Both the position numbers and the translations under genes were made by a program. A stretch of DNA of 64,000 nt from Celoporthe dispersa. Its lineage: Eukaryota > Ascomycota > Sordariomycetes > Diaporthales > Cryphonectriaceae. The stretch is from positions 806,001-870,000 of the forward strand of contig WAID01000004.1 of NCBI GenBank assembly GCA_016584495.1. The letters are read 5' to 3'. The notes under the pieces are model-generated. The model worked only from the letters and a program-made list of their open reading frames with translations, had not been told where the DNA came from and did not search any database. Positions 34,809-46,546 of this stretch are shown in pieces. Position 1 is the first letter of the stretch, and the number at the start of each line of letters is the position of its first letter.

Positions 34809-35798
34809 ATGGCAGATAATATCTTCAAGACTCCCTATCAAACCTACCACCACAAATCATACGCCGCTATTGATCCCACCCAACCAGCGCTGTCTACCAA
34901 GTCAAAATCAGCAGTCGTGACTGGTGCGGGATCAGGAATTGGAGCGAGCATCGCCGTTTCGCTTGCTAAATCGGCCATCTCGTATATAGCCCTCATCGGG
35001 CGCAGAGAGCATGCTCTTCAAAAGACAAAGTCGGCCATCGAGGGCGTTTCCGCCGGCACCAAAGTCTACATCTACGCTGTGGATATCACTGATCTAACCG
35101 CGATAGATGAAGCGCTCAAGTCATTCGCCCAAGAGTGTGTAAGCGGCACACTTGACATCCTTATTGCCAACGCGGGTTCTCTGGGGCCTTTAAGCTCAAT
35201 ACGGGACGCAGACCCGGTAGAGTGGTGGAACGGGTTCGAGATTAACATCAAGGGCAACTTCAATCTCGTCCATGCGTTCCTATCTCGGGCCAACACCACC
35301 TCCGCGATAGTTCATATATCGTCGGGTGTCATCCATGGTCCATATTTTCCGAACGAATCCAGCTACTGCGCGTCCAAGGCTGGTGCAACAAAGCTTTTCG
35401 AGTACGTGCATCACGAGCACCCAGAGATGTTTGTGCTCTGCTTGCAACCTGGCCTCGTGGCGGAGACGGGAATGTCTGCTGGGTTCGAGCACATTGCGAA
35501 TGGTGCACAGATGGAGACGGCCAGTCTGCCGTGGGATGATGGTAAGCCTGAACCGCTATGTGGGGTTTGGCTCCTTCACTTGCTGATTGAACCCTCTGAT
35601 CTAGTCGCCCTGCCTGGTGACTTCGTCGTCTGGGCTGTGAGTCCAGAAGCGCGCTTTCTGAATGGTCGGTTTGTGTGGGCCAATTGGGATGTCGACGAGC
35701 TTAAAGAAGACCACGAAGCGATCTTGGCTGACCCGCACAAGTTCACACTGGGCCTAGTTGGAGGCTCGAGCAACCATGGTGACAGCATCGGCGTGTAA
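34809..35798 (+). CDS. Short-chain dehydrogenase/reductase
   Basis: Classical NAD(P)-dependent SDR, 308 residues after splicing (exons 34809-35541 and 35605-35798). Cofactor motif TGAGSGIG is at residues 38-45, the NAG motif in LIANAGSLG, the catalytic Ser in VHISSGV, and the catalytic pair Y186/K190 in SYCASKAG. The intron GTAAGC...ATCTAG is 63 nt, a multiple of three, and has no in-frame stop, so the frame is open across it. Splicing is preferred because it gives WDDVALPGDFVVWAVSPEA, the usual family sequence, with a CTGAT branch site. No signal peptide. The substrate is unknown. It shares a promoter with the bZIP gene and is probably its target or pathway partner. Confidence 0.88.
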   Translation: MADNIFKTPYQTYHHKSYAAIDPTQPALSTKSKSAVVTGAGSGIGASIAVSLAKSAISYIALIGRREHALQKTKSAIEGVSAGTKVYIYAVDITDLTAIDEALKSFAQECVSGTLDILIANAGSLGPLSSIRDADPVEWWNGFEINIKGNFNLVHAFLSRANTTSAIVHISSGVIHGPYFPNESSYCASKAGATKLFEYVHHEHPEMFVLCLQPGLVAETGMSAGFEHIANGAQMETASLPWDDGKPEPLCGVWLLHLLIEPSDLVALPGDFVVWAVSPEARFLNGRFVWANWDVDELKEDHEAILADPHKFTLGLVGGSSNHGDSIGV

Positions 35799-37117
35799 TT
35801 ACATGCTGCCTACTCGGATAGTCGCCTGGTCGCGATGATACTTCAGTCTGTCGAGAATCTTTGCATAGAGGTCCTATTAATGGTTTAGGTTCAGGAGTTA
35901 GGACTTTTAGGAGGGCTTGTTCACCTTCTAGCGACGAGATTGCCATAATAGCCATAGAATACGGACAGATGCGTGGCGCTGCATGAGCTGGATTGCGATG
36001 TTTATGCTATTGGGTACCACACGGACGATATAATCGGAAAGAAGTGAAGGGAAAGTGGGAAGGAGGAGGAGGAGGATTGGGAGATCGTGGAATAAGGTCC
36101 TTATCAGCAAATGTTGACTTTGAGACCAAGCAACTTTACTTAGTAATTATTCAAGTAATACTTAAAGCTTTAGGTCGAGTGACACAGTGCAGTGGGTCCT
36201 CGAAGGAGGGGTTTGATTGGATAAAAGGGTGAGTCGCATGTGGCAAATAGAAATCAGCATACATGACCCAGACACAGACAGTTCAGATTCAACAAGATGA
36301 AAAGCACACAAGTATAATTAGTAGAATATATCCAGCGAAGGGCTAAATGAATGAATGGGCCGAGAGGACTATCACATTGTTTTTGAATTGAAAAGAAAGA
36401 AATTAGAATAATTTTCAACATGCTGGTTGAGACAATTAGGGCATACAGTGCAGGAGCAAAACCCATGCCCTCCACTGTAAATGGTTTAAAGGTGCTGCAA
36501 GCCTTTCTTGTTCTAGCAAGCTCTTGTCATGTCATGGCTTCAGGCAAGCGTACAGTAATCGCAGTTTCAACACTAGTTTTATGGAGAAGTGTCTTAGATC
36601 TTCCATTATTAACATCGAACAGTAGTTTCTGTAAGGCGTAGGTTTGACGGAGTTAGAATCAGCAGTCAGACTTTGTAACGTGCCTGGCCCAGTGATTCCA
36701 CTTTTCCTCCTTCCCACACAAGTTAAATGTAAAAGAAAAAGAAGAAAAAAAAGAATTGTGGTCAGCTAAAGGCTCATAAATTGACCTAAATAACCTAATG
36801 CTGTTGCAATCCTTCCCGGCGTATTGTCATTCATGGTATAGAAGTTGAGAGGACTATTGTCTGCTTTGTAGAGACCGAGCTGCTATTCAAGTGATTAAAC
36901 AGTGACAATTCATTGTAGGTGACAATGTCCACGGTCCGTTGGGCCGTTGAACTGTGAGGCCAGCACGCACCGAATTTCTCGTTAATACTTAAGGAGACAA
37001 CCCTCACCGGCCTTGCTCATCCTGTCCTGCTCCTCTTCTGCACTGAACGGTTACACCGACCCTGCCGACCAACAAGATAATATAACTTATCCTTGGCTAC
37101 ACTCCTACTTCGACAAG
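35799..37117. other. AT-rich intergenic region
   Basis: 3' flank of the SDR gene and about 1 kb of AT-rich DNA (36080-36980) with no supported frame. Composition is well below that of the flanking genes and fits mutated repeat DNA, though I see no paired repeat ends. Confidence 0.5.
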
Positions 37118-37312
37118 ATGGGCTGCATCCACTCTGTTCAGAGGCGCAAGAGCCACAGCAATCTTCCCCGCCGCAGTACGGCGAAGAAGCAGAGGGGCAG
37201 AAAGCGGGTCGACAGCAACGTGCTGGTCCTGGTCGAGGAGCCCTCGGAGATCTCACTGCCCAGGTCACCTGGCCATGAAATCCATGTTCTCGCCTGGCAG
37301 GGCCCCCCCTGA
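37118..37312 (+). CDS. Small basic protein with N-terminal MGC dual-acylation motif
   Basis: 64-residue frame beginning MGCIHSVQRRKSHSNLPRRS. Gly2 followed by Cys3 and Ser6 matches the consensus for N-myristoylation plus palmitoylation, and the next 25 residues are rich in Arg/Lys, a second membrane-binding feature. The start has a good context (gacaagATGgg). The body VDSNVLVLVEEPSEI and HEIHVLAWQGPP looks like a folded segment, but I recognise no family. The frame stops inside a C7 run (37303-37309); one more C would extend it by about 60 residues (LIRKELPYTLARRQRAGG...), so the true end is uncertain. If real, a peripheral plasma-membrane protein is inferred. Confidence 0.5.
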   Translation: MGCIHSVQRRKSHSNLPRRSTAKKQRGRKRVDSNVLVLVEEPSEISLPRSPGHEIHVLAWQGPP

Positions 37313-37741
37313 TCCGGAAGGAGTTGCCATACACATTGGCCCGGCGCCAAAGGGCGGGAGGCGCAGGAGGAGCTGAGACTGACCCACGAGGCAGAGCGGT
37401 TCCAGGGTTCACCGGGTCTAGCAGCGAGATGCACTCCATCTGTTCACGGGAATCAGATATGAATATTTAAGACTATGGTCTTTGAGATAAATTTGATGAC
37501 TATCGTGATAAGATTTGGGAAATATATAACGATAAACTAGAAATGTATTCAAGCGTCCCGTCGATTGAGGCCTAGACTGAAAAATTGAAGCGTGCTTAGA
37601 ACTGATCAAGCTCGCTACCGAATGATAAATACACCATTACGGACATCAATGAGTATCCAAAGAATGACACCATCACCGTCGCAGTTTTTGATGTAGCGAC
37701 CTCGCAAGCAAGAACAACGTCTGAATAGTCCGTGCTGCTGC
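37313..37741. other. Short intergenic region
   Basis: Possible 3' extension of the small acylated protein (to about 37480) and 3' flank of the prenylcysteine oxidase gene. Nothing else seen. Confidence 0.45.
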
Positions 37742-39699
37742 TTAAAGCTCATCAATCTTTGCCTGTGAGCCGGAAGGTTTCTCGTCCTGAACAAGTTCCT
37801 GGTTGTTCATAATGCTCTCGTTCACTTCTCCGGCACCCAGGGCGTGTCCCGTGCTGAGGCCGAGTATGTCATCGACAATTAAGCGTGCGACATTCTTGCC
37901 CATCAGCGCATTCGTCTCCATGGTGGAAATGAAGCTGTCCATCCCCGAGGTGTAGTAAACACCATTGCCCAAGATAGGGTCCTGGAAGGTCACTCGGGGG
38001 AGGGCCTTGGGATAGGAATGAAACACGTGCGGGTAATACCACGAGATTGGGTCAACGATCGTCTCCTCCCCCCCGTCTTGGGCCGCTGTTGTGCTGGTGA
38101 ATGTCTTGGGGACTTTGACACCGAAGAGGGAGGAGAGGAACTCGGGCGTGACCTCCATCGGCGAGAAGATCTTGTACAACACCTCGTCCTTCCCAGTCTT
38201 CGGGTTGGTGATGATGCGCAATGTGCTTATGGAGAAGAAGCCCGTCTTACCTGCACCCTCCAGCCCGGATGAGCCATCTGCGGCCGGGGCATAGGTGGTC
38301 AGCACGGTGGTCGGCACCTTAGACCCGGGTTGCAGGCCGAGGAATGCCGGGTTGATGATAAACGGCGAGGCAAAGAGCGTGACGTGCAGCTTCACGTAGG
38401 GGACCTTGTCGATGGTGGTCTGCAGGACCTCGGGGGGAGCCTCAATATCGCTGAACTGGTAAGGGGCAGCGATGATGACATTGTCAAAGGCCACGCCCGC
38501 TGGCACCTCTGCAGCGCTGCCGACAGGTTTGGTGTTGATGAGGTATTTCGGATGGGTAGCACCGGGCTTTGTGCCCAGAGCGATCGAGGACACTGATGTG
38601 TTGAGAGCAACCTGCGCACCACTCGCGGCGACCATGTGGTCAAAGATCCGCCAGTTTCCGCCCAGAACGGCCTTTGCACCCTCGGGAGCCATCGAGACCA
38701 TCGTGTCCAAGCCGTGGATGGAATCCAGGTTCGAGGCATAATTGACTCTTGTTGCGGCCTGGATGATGTCGTTTGCAAACGTAGACGAGATGCCGTTGTC
38801 TTCTAGGAACTGCTGGCCCGTAACCCCTGTCACCTTGGCCAGGTCGAGCTCGAACGCGCGCGTGCTGAGAGACCTGAAGGGGAAGTAGGGTTCTTCGTAC
38901 AGCTTGAGGAAAGTAGCGACGGTGTTCTGCACAAGCTTCTGGGCATAGTACGGCGCGAGGCGGTACTTCCAGACAAGCTTAGCCATATCCCACCACCAGG
39001 AGGAGGCGGCCGCCGTCTCGAAGACGACTTCATCGCCGTCCCAAATGGCAGTGAGGCGGTCTGCGTTGGTGTAGGGATCTCTGAGCTCGAGCCCAAACAT
39101 CCGGGACGCATTCCAGAGGATCTGGTTGGCCTCGACAAAGATGGACGCGCCGAGCTCGACAGGCTCGGAGGCGTTGCCGTACACATCGACAGTCAGCGAG
39201 CGGCCGCCAATGTGGTCTGTCCTTTCGAATATAGTGATGTTGACGGCGACGTCCTCTGCGGCAGCGTACCTGGACAGGTGGAAGGCCGCAGATGAGCCAG
39301 CCGCGCCGGCGCCTTTTCTCCAACGTCAGCGCCGGCCGGATGCGACGGAACAAAATGAGGGAAGAAGACGAGCAAGACGACATGAGCTACAGCACCCTGG
39401 GAAGTGGTGATGATGTTGTAGATACAGTAAACAGGTGAAGACGACAGTAGTGAGTACCCATAATTAGGGAGGGGGGCAGCAAGTCATCCTGGACCGAGCG
39501 GATTTTCCCAGGTTCCGGCCAGAGCATGTATGAAAGTATGATCTGGTTGTAAGAGTCGGCAGTGCTCACCTATGATAGCCACCTGTCTGATGCTGCTGGG
39601 GGCATCTTCCAGCACAGCCTGAGATGAAGCGCCATCATGAGCGCCTGGAGAGGCAAGCAGGCCAGGGATGGCGGCCTTGATACTGTCAAGCCACCTCAT
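37742..39699 (-). CDS. Prenylcysteine oxidase/lyase (FAD-dependent)
   Basis: Flavoenzyme that cleaves farnesyl- or geranylgeranyl-cysteine released from degraded prenylated proteins, giving the prenyl aldehyde, cysteine and H2O2. 566 residues from two exons, 39699-39570 and 39312-37742. The 257 nt intron (GTGAGC...CGCTGAC branch...AAAAG) splits the Rossmann loop, and joining gives QVAIIGGAGAAGSSAAFHL. The FAD-binding block continues with IFERTDHIGGRS. The prenylcysteine lyase domain follows (GASIFVEANQILW, LGGNWRIFDHMV, SWYYPHVFHSYP, GVYYTSGMDSFISTMETN). The N-terminus is only weakly hydrophobic, so lysosome/vacuole targeting is not certain. The exon 2 frame opens upstream only with GTG; the ATG at 39699 is the first that fits the splice. 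It is divergent from CCT6. Confidence 0.9.
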
Positions 39700-40629
39700 C
39701 GTCTAGACACCGGTTCTCGTGAGATGAGACTCGGAAAGGCAGGAGTGTGGACGGCGTTTGGCAGTGAGGAGATATTCCTAATATATATATATAGAACCGC
39801 GACACTTGTGACGCTGCAAAAGAACAAGAAGAATGACAATGAATCCGAGGCACAATATCAATAACAACCAGAGACACTCTCATGTATGATACCACTACAG
39901 AAACGGCGGACCCTCCCCTAAAAAGATGCAGAGAAGTCCTCGGGACGAGAGAAGACGCAAGGTGGCATGACAAGAAGCCTGGTGTTGTTGTTGTGGTGAT
40001 AAGAAAGGGAGAGAACCTCCTGAAAATTGCAGACAGGCTGTCCAAGTCTGGCCTGACGATGTTGCAACCAAGGGTGCGCGTCGCATGCGTGGGACCCCGG
40101 GTCTTGGATATGCAGGCATTCAGGATGACAAGTACTTACTGATGTGCTGTCCGGACAGCGTGTACAGGAGTATATGCTATCAGACAGCCCACCGCCCGTT
40201 GCCTGCTGCCGTCTTTGGCTGTCTGCTCCAGGGCCCTGAACCGCCTAAAAGGGGTCCAAGCTCCCCCCTGTGCTGCCCCCTGGACAGAACAGGCGTAGCC
40301 CTGATGCCTCTGATGACCTTGTGGCCTGGGAAGCTAGTGGCCCCTGTGCCCCTCCATGGGCCCCTCCCCACGGATACTGCTCACCCCTGTTCGCGCGACA
40401 CGGTCAGCAGCCGCCAGCCGCCGGCCGTGTGCGTTAGCCTGCCGGCAGGGCAGCCCAAAATTTCTAAGGGCGTCGCGAGAAGGGAACAAGCTTCAGCAGG
40501 TCGCTCCACAGACACGTCCTCCACCTCAGCTCCCACGCAGCCGTACGAGGACATCTTCCAGCTCTCGACCTCGTCCGACATCCGCAAGCCTTTCTTCCTC
40601 TTCAGCAACCCTGACGGTACCGAGACAAG
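39700..40629. other. GC-rich divergent promoter region
   Basis: Between the prenylcysteine oxidase and CCT6 starts. The GC-rich part (40080-40620) contains an open frame of 212 codons that is compositionally unlike a protein and lies in the CCT6 leader region; I do not call it. An A/T microrepeat (tatata) is near 39782-39793. Confidence 0.5.
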
Positions 40630-42546
40630 ATGTCTGCGGCACAGCTTCTCAACCCCAAGGCCGAGTCGAGGGTACAACCCCCCCGCCATGCTGCGGCTGC
40701 CCCTCCTCAAATCGCAAACCTGACCATTGTACACGAGCTGACTGAATATGTGATGATAGCGGCGGGGTGAGGCCCTCAAGGTCAATATCAGCGCTGGTGA
40801 GGGTCTCCAGGATGTTCTGAAGTCCAATCTGGGGCCCTTGGGCACGATAAAGATGTACGTCCCTGTCCTTTCTCCCGTGTCCTCTCCTGCCGGCACCTCT
40901 GTGTGTTTTTTTTCTTCTTCTTTCCTTTGGAGCTGTTAGAGTAGAACTGACGTCTCTTGCCTTACCCGGCTGGACAGGCTCGTGGATGGCGCCGGCCAGA
41001 TCAAGCTCACCAAGGACGGCAACGTCCTCCTCCGCGAGATGCAGATACAGAACCCCACTGCCGTCATGATCGCCCGCGCCGCCACCGCCCAGGATGATAT
41101 CTGCGGCGACGGCACCACCTCCGTCGTGCTCCTCGTCGGCGAGCTCCTGAAGCAGGCCGACCGATACATTAGCGAGGGTCTGCACCCGCGCATCATCACC
41201 GACGGGTTCGAGATTGCCAAGAACGAGGCCCTCAAGTTCCTCGACTCCTTCAAGCTGGCGAAAGAGGTGGACCGCGAGCTGCTGCTGAACGTCGCCCGGA
41301 CGTCCCTCGCGACCAAGCTGAACGCCACGCTGGCCAACATGCTGACTCCCGATATCGTCGACGCCGTGCTGGCCATCTACCAGGCACCTGCGAAACCCGA
41401 CCTGCACATGGTGGAGATCATGAAGATGCAGCACCGCACCGCCTCCGACACACAGCTGATCAAGGGCCTGGCGCTGGACCACGGCGCGAGGCACCCCGAC
41501 ATGCCGAAGAGGGTGGAGAACGCTTACATCCTGACGCTCAACGTCAGTCTGGAGTACGAGAAGAGCGAGATCAACTCGGGCTTCTTCTACTCCTCTGCCG
41601 ACCAGCGGGAGAAGCTTGTCGAGAGCGAGCGCCGCTTCGTGGACTCCAAGCTGAAGAAGATCGTCGAGCTGAAGAAGGAGGTCTGCGGCAACGATCCCAA
41701 CAAGAACTTTGTCATCATCAACCAGAAGGGTATCGACCCGCTGTCGCTCGACGTCCTGGCCAAGAACGGCATCCTCGCGCTGCGCCGAGCAAAGCGGAGA
41801 AACATGGAGCGGCTACAACTCATCTGCGGCGGCACTGCACAGAACAGCGTCGACGATCTGTCACCGGACGTGCTGGGATGGGCAGGGCTGGTGTACGAAC
41901 AGACCCTGGGCGAGGAGAAGTACACCTTCATCGAGGAGGTCAAGGAGCCCAAGTCGGTCACCCTGCTGATCAAGGGTCCCAACGCACACACCATCACGCA
42001 GGTGACAGACGCCGTGAGGGATGGTCTGCGCAGCGTGTACAACATGATCGTGGACAAGAGCGTGGTTCCCGGCGGCGGTGCATTCCAGGTGGCGTGCGCC
42101 GCCCACCTGAAGAGCGATGCGTTTGCGAAGACGGTCAAGGGCAAGGCGAAGTGGGGTGTGGAGGCGTTTGCCGATGCGCTGCTGATCATCCCCAAGACGC
42201 TGGCAGCAAACGCTGGACATGACATTCAGGATGCTCGTGAGTGTGCCCCCTTCTTTAACACAGCCCGCCTGACATAAACCTTACTGACCCACGTTGCACA
42301 GTGGCTGCCCTTCAAGACGAGCACGCCGAGGGTGCAGTCGTCGGTCTGGACCTGTCCACCGGCGAGCCCATGGATCCTACGCTAGAGGGTGTCTACGACT
42401 CCTTCCGTGTCCTGCGGAACTGCATCGCGTCCAGCTCAGGTATCGCATCCAACCTGCTGCTGTGCGATGAGCTGCTCAAGGCCAGGCAGATGGGACGGCA
42501 AGGCGGCCCTGGACCGGGCATGGACGGGCCGGATGATGGAATGTAA
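40630..42546 (+). CDS. CCT6: Chaperonin CCT/TRiC subunit zeta
   Basis: Zeta subunit of the cytosolic chaperonin that folds actin and tubulin. 546 residues, the usual length, from four exons: 40630-40671, 40760-40854, 40978-42236 and 42302-42546, all phases consistent. Splicing gives SAAQLLNPKAESRRRGEAL and GTIKMLVDGAG. The ATPase motif is CGDGTTSVVLLVGEL; the substrate-binding region follows; the zeta-type C-terminal block DKSVVPGGGAFQVAC precedes a Gly/Met-rich tail (GGPGPGMDGPDDGM). The very short 14-codon first exon explains why an upstream start is not seen in the long frame. No frame errors. Confidence 0.95.
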
Positions 42547-42912
42547 AGCGCGGATTCATGATGGGCGTGTGTACATCAAAGGGACAAGATACCACTGTAG
42601 AGGCATGGCGTTCAGATCAAATGTCCATAACAGAAAGAAGAAGAGAAAAAAAAAATGGTTTCGCGTGGTATACAGTAGAGAGAACCAATAGTCTCGTGGA
42701 GCAGCTTGCTGGTGCTTTGCTTCCCTGCCATGCCCTGCAAGAGATGTTTATCAGTGATAAGGATGTATGCCCCACTTAAAAGTTGGCCGCCGCAGTGCAT
42801 CAACACCCAACCAAGCCTGCTAAATTTCCCCCACCTCGCCATCACAAGCCCCAGCGCCTCTGCGACCCGGTTTGAACATCCCACACACAACCTGTCCGGC
42901 ATAAAAAAGAAG
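42547..42912. other. Short intergenic region
   Basis: CCT6 3' flank and TSR4 promoter, 366 bp. Nothing specific seen. Confidence 0.5.
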
Positions 42913-44323
42913 ATGGCGCCCTACGATAGTGACGACTCCCTGGACGACGATCAGGACTACACCGAGACGGACGTCCTGTTGGGCTACGCCTCCAAAGAAG
43001 CCAACGGCGAGACGATAAGTCGACTTGGCGGACGACCGGTATGATCTCCCTTGTCTCTTTTTTTCTAGCCATCTACACACGTGAATAGACTCACTGACGA
43101 GCTCTCTCTCTCTCTCTCACTTATACACACATATAGGCATGGCTCACCTCCAAAACCCCCTCTTACACCCACGCCAAGTGCAAGGTCTGCTCTTCGCCGC
43201 TCGTCCAGCTGCTACAGCTCAACGGCGAGCTGCCCGACCGCTTCCCAGGCCACGAGAGGCGCCTCTACGTCTTTAGCTGCCGCAACAAGACATGTAGGCG
43301 CAAGGAGGGTAGTGTACGCGTGCTGCGGGCGACTCGCGTCTCTGCAAGATGCGGCAGCCAAGGCGAGGGAGAGGCGGGAGCGCGAGGAGAGGGATAGGGC
43401 TGACAGGGGGAGAAGGGACGCAGAGAGGAAAGAGAAGGAGAAAAGGTCTGGGAGAGGCGCTGTTCGGCGTGCAGAAGGGCACTTTTGGTGGCTCCGCTGG
43501 ACAGGCGAACCCATTTGCGACAGGTGCCGGCGCCGCAGGAGGGGCATCGAATCCGTTTGCAAAGCCAGCTGGTGTAGCGAACCCATTCAGCGCGGTGGGC
43601 GGTTCAACGCCAGCAGCAGAGAAACCAAAGCCCGCCGAAGATGCGGCAGACGACCTCCCTCACACATTTGCAAAGGCCGTTTCCCTGAACAACCCGCAAG
43701 CAAAGCCAGCTGGGCCGCCTCCCCCCCCTGAGCCCTGGCCAGCAGAATCCGACCTGCCGGCTCCCTATCCCGTCAGCTACCTCGCCGAAGCGGATTATGA
43801 AACACTCGACCCGCTCCCGCCACCGCCACAGAACGTCTCTACGACCAGCATGGATATCGATGACGGCACCACTGGCTCGGGTCCCGGCCGCGGTGCCAAG
43901 GAAGACAAAGATGTCTTCGAGTCGTCCATCGACAGCACGTTCCAGAAGTTTGCCGACCGCCTTGCGCAGAACCCCGACCAGTGCATCAGGTACGAGTTCG
44001 GCGGCGCGCCGCTGCTTTACTCCAAGACCGATGCGGTGGGCAAGAAGCTCCATGATGTGCCCGCCTCGGGCACCGGCCGGGTTCTACCTCGCTGTGGGCA
44101 GTGTGGGGCGGAGAGGGTGTTTGAAGTGCAGATGACGCCGCAGGCCATCGCTGAGCTGGAGAGCGAGGAGGAGGCCGGCGTCTTGGACGGCATGGACTGG
44201 GGCACGGTTATTGTTGCCGTCTGTGAGAAGGATTGCATCCCGAGAGACGTCGAGGAAGGCGAGGCTGGATATGTGGAGGAGTGGGTTGGTGTGCAGTGGG
44301 AGGAATTGACGGCGAGGAGGTGA
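42913..44323 (+). CDS. TSR4: TSR4/PDCD2-family ribosome biogenesis protein (two one-base frame breaks)
   Basis: Cytosolic dedicated chaperone for ribosomal protein uS5 (Rps2) in 40S assembly. Exon 1 42913-43038 (MAPYDSDDSLDDDQDYTETD); intron to 43136; exon 2 43137-44323. The N-terminal zinc-finger half has CKVCSSPLVQLLQLNGELPD and FSCRNKTCRRKEGSVR. The C-terminal PDCD2 domain has CIRYEFGGAPLLYS, LPRCGQCGAERVFEVQMTPQ and MDWGTVIVAVCEKDC. The coding frame changes twice in between: after TRVS at 43341-43345, and at the A4 of 43441-43444. In both places one extra base is present. Dropping them gives a charged helix DAAAKARERREREERDRAD followed by GLGEALFG, and 436 residues in total. Both breaks in an essential gene suggest sequence errors. 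A low-complexity ANPF/AKPAG repeat follows the helix. Confidence 0.85.
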
Positions 44324-44815
44324 TGACTTTGCCTCAAGGGGTGGGGGGTTCAGTGTGGAAGCTCGAAAGGCTTGGTGGGGGTCTAGCAAGTGAGCTGTTG
44401 CTCCCAGGTCTAGGCTAAGACAGACGTGCGATATAGAGAGTGGTTTTTGGGAGACAAAAGAGGCGTGTGATTCGAAGAATGAGTGGGGAGGTAGTTGTCC
44501 TCAGGAACAATACTACGGACGGTTGGACGTACTGGGGAAAAATATGTTTACTTGTCCAACTCCAATGCTACAAATTACCCTTAACACGTAAGAAATGCTT
44601 GTCTATACCATGCCTCCATGCCAGCCCGCCTGGTACCCAGATCGCCTTGCGCAGGACTGACGACATATCCACACAGCTCCGGCTTCGGCCGTGAAGTGCA
44701 CCCATCAAATAACTTCGCCGTGAGTCTAATCGGCGATCTATGTGCAGCCTTTTGTGTGCTCCGCGGTCATGCTCGACCCGCTCTGTTCTCGCCCACCACA
44801 CAAGACACCATCTGT
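44324..44815. other. Intergenic between convergent TSR4 and TPS1
   Basis: 492 bp of 3' flanking sequence, no gene or repeat recognised. Confidence 0.5.
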
Positions 44816-46546
44816 CTATGCAGCAGCGCTCCCCTCGGCCTTTCCGGCCTCATCGTCCACCTTGCCATCCTTGCCCATCACTGCATCTGCGGCGCCCTTG
44901 ATAGCACCACCGACCTTATCCTTGAGTGGAATCTTTGGTGGGCCGTTGCCGATCCCGTTTCCAGCACCCGCGTTGGCGTCGAGCCTCTTCATCTCGGTGA
45001 CGAACTGCTTGCCCCACCATGCGCTCGTGTACTTGAACACATACTTCTCTAGCTTCTTGTAGTTCGCCTCGCGCTGCTCTGCGCTCATGGTGACCGCCTC
45101 ATGGATGGCATTGGCCATGTCCTCGGTGTTCCACGGGTTGACGATCAGACTCCCGGAGAGTGACTGGGCGGCACCGGTAAACTCAGACAGGACGAGTGAG
45201 CCGTGCCGCTCACGCTGCGTGGCAATGTACTCGTACGAGACCAGGTTCATGCCATCGCGCGTGGAGGTGACGAAGCAGACGTCGCTGACGGCGTAGAGCG
45301 CGGTCAGCTCGTCAAAGCTGACGGACTGGTGCAGGAAGTGGATGGGCATGAACTCGATTGTGCCGAAGCGACCGTTGATCCGGCCGACCAGCTCATTCAC
45401 CACAGCCCGGAGGTTCTGGTACTCTTCGACATCCTGCCTGGAGGGCACAGCCACCTGCACCAACACGATCTTGCCGATCCACTCGGGGTGCTCGGTCAGG
45501 AAGACCTCGAGCGCGTGCAGCTTCTGTGGCACGCCCTTGATGTAGTCGAGCCGGTCGACGCCCACAATCAGCTTGACGCCCTCGAACTTGCGGGACAGGG
45601 CAGCGATGCGCTCCTGCACTTTTGGCTGCTTAAGGCCCTCGACAAACTTCTCGGGGTCGATGCCGATAGGAAAGGCGCCCACGGTGACGAACTTGCCGTT
45701 GAACTCGACGCCGTTGGGGGTGGTTGGCGTGGAGAGGATGCGGCTGCAGGAGGAGAGGAAGTGTCGGGCGTAATCGTAGGTGTGAAAGCCGATCAGGTCG
45801 CAGTGGAGCACGCCGTACAGGAGAGCCTCGCGGATGGGGACGATCCTGTAGACCTCGGAGGAGGGGAAGGGCGTGTGCAGGAAGAAGCCGATCTTGACAT
45901 TTTTCTTGGACTCGCCGATCAGCTCGCGCAGCATCTGGGGGGAGCAGCATGAGGTGGTAGTCGTGGACCCAGATCATGTCGCCGTCCTGTACATCTGCGG
46001 CAACGGTCTTGGCGAAGAGCTGGTTGACCTCGTGGTAGGCAGCCCACGCGGACTCGTCGAAGGTGATCTCGCCGGGGTGGTAGTGGAAGAGGGGCCAGAG
46101 GATCTCGTCTGGAGGAGGCCAGCGGTTAGTTCGGGGGAGGGTACCTCACGACCTGGTTGGGAAGGTCCAGGAGAGGGGGAGAGGAGGGGAAGGGAGGAAG
46201 GATGAGAGGGAAGAAGAAGGAGAGCTAGATTGGTCGGGCGTACTGGAGAAGCCATTGTAGTGCTTGTCGGCGAGGTCATCGTCGACAAAGACCGGGTGGG
46301 CATCGCATTCCTTCTTGAGCCTCTCCCTCATAAGGTCGACCTCTGCGTCCGGAACCTGCAGCCCAGGCCACCCGTACCACTCGTAGGTCATCGTCTTGGA
46401 CAGACCACTCAGGCCTGTGACCAGGCCGCCCGAGGACATTGAAAAGTTGTACTGGCCATCCTCAGTGCGCTTGATGGTCAAGGGGAGACGGTTGGAAATG
46501 ATGAGCAGACGGCTGCCATCATTGAGGTTGGTCTCTCGCCTGCCAT
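44816..46546 (-). CDS. TPS1: Alpha,alpha-trehalose-phosphate synthase (UDP-forming)
   Basis: GT20 enzyme making trehalose-6-phosphate from UDP-glucose and glucose-6-phosphate; stress tolerance and glycolytic control. Exon 1 ends at 46244 (NGFS) and exon 2 starts at 46108, giving NGFSNEILWPLFHYHPGEIT. Family blocks: SRLLIISNRLPLTIKR, SSGGLVTGLSGL, WVHDYHLMLLPQMLREL, FFLHTPFPSSE, GVDRLDYIKGVPQKL, TSTRDGMNLVSYEYIA. The frame breaks at the G6 run 45937-45942 (+ strand), where one extra base separates HDYHLMLLP from QMLREL. The 5' end is also unsettled: the SNRLP frame meets a stop before any ATG. The ATG at 46546 (MAGERPTS) would fit if one base is missing near 46524, giving 531 residues, a normal length. 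An unseen 5' exon is the alternative. The C-terminal tail is Gly/Asp/Lys-rich. Confidence 0.9.

Noticed and set aside
40085..40723. 212-codon plus-strand frame before CCT6
   Set aside because: Pro/Cys-biased composition, overlaps the CCT6 first exon and leader, no recognisable features.
41587..42225. 212-codon minus-strand frame in CCT6
   Set aside because: Shadow of the chaperonin exon.
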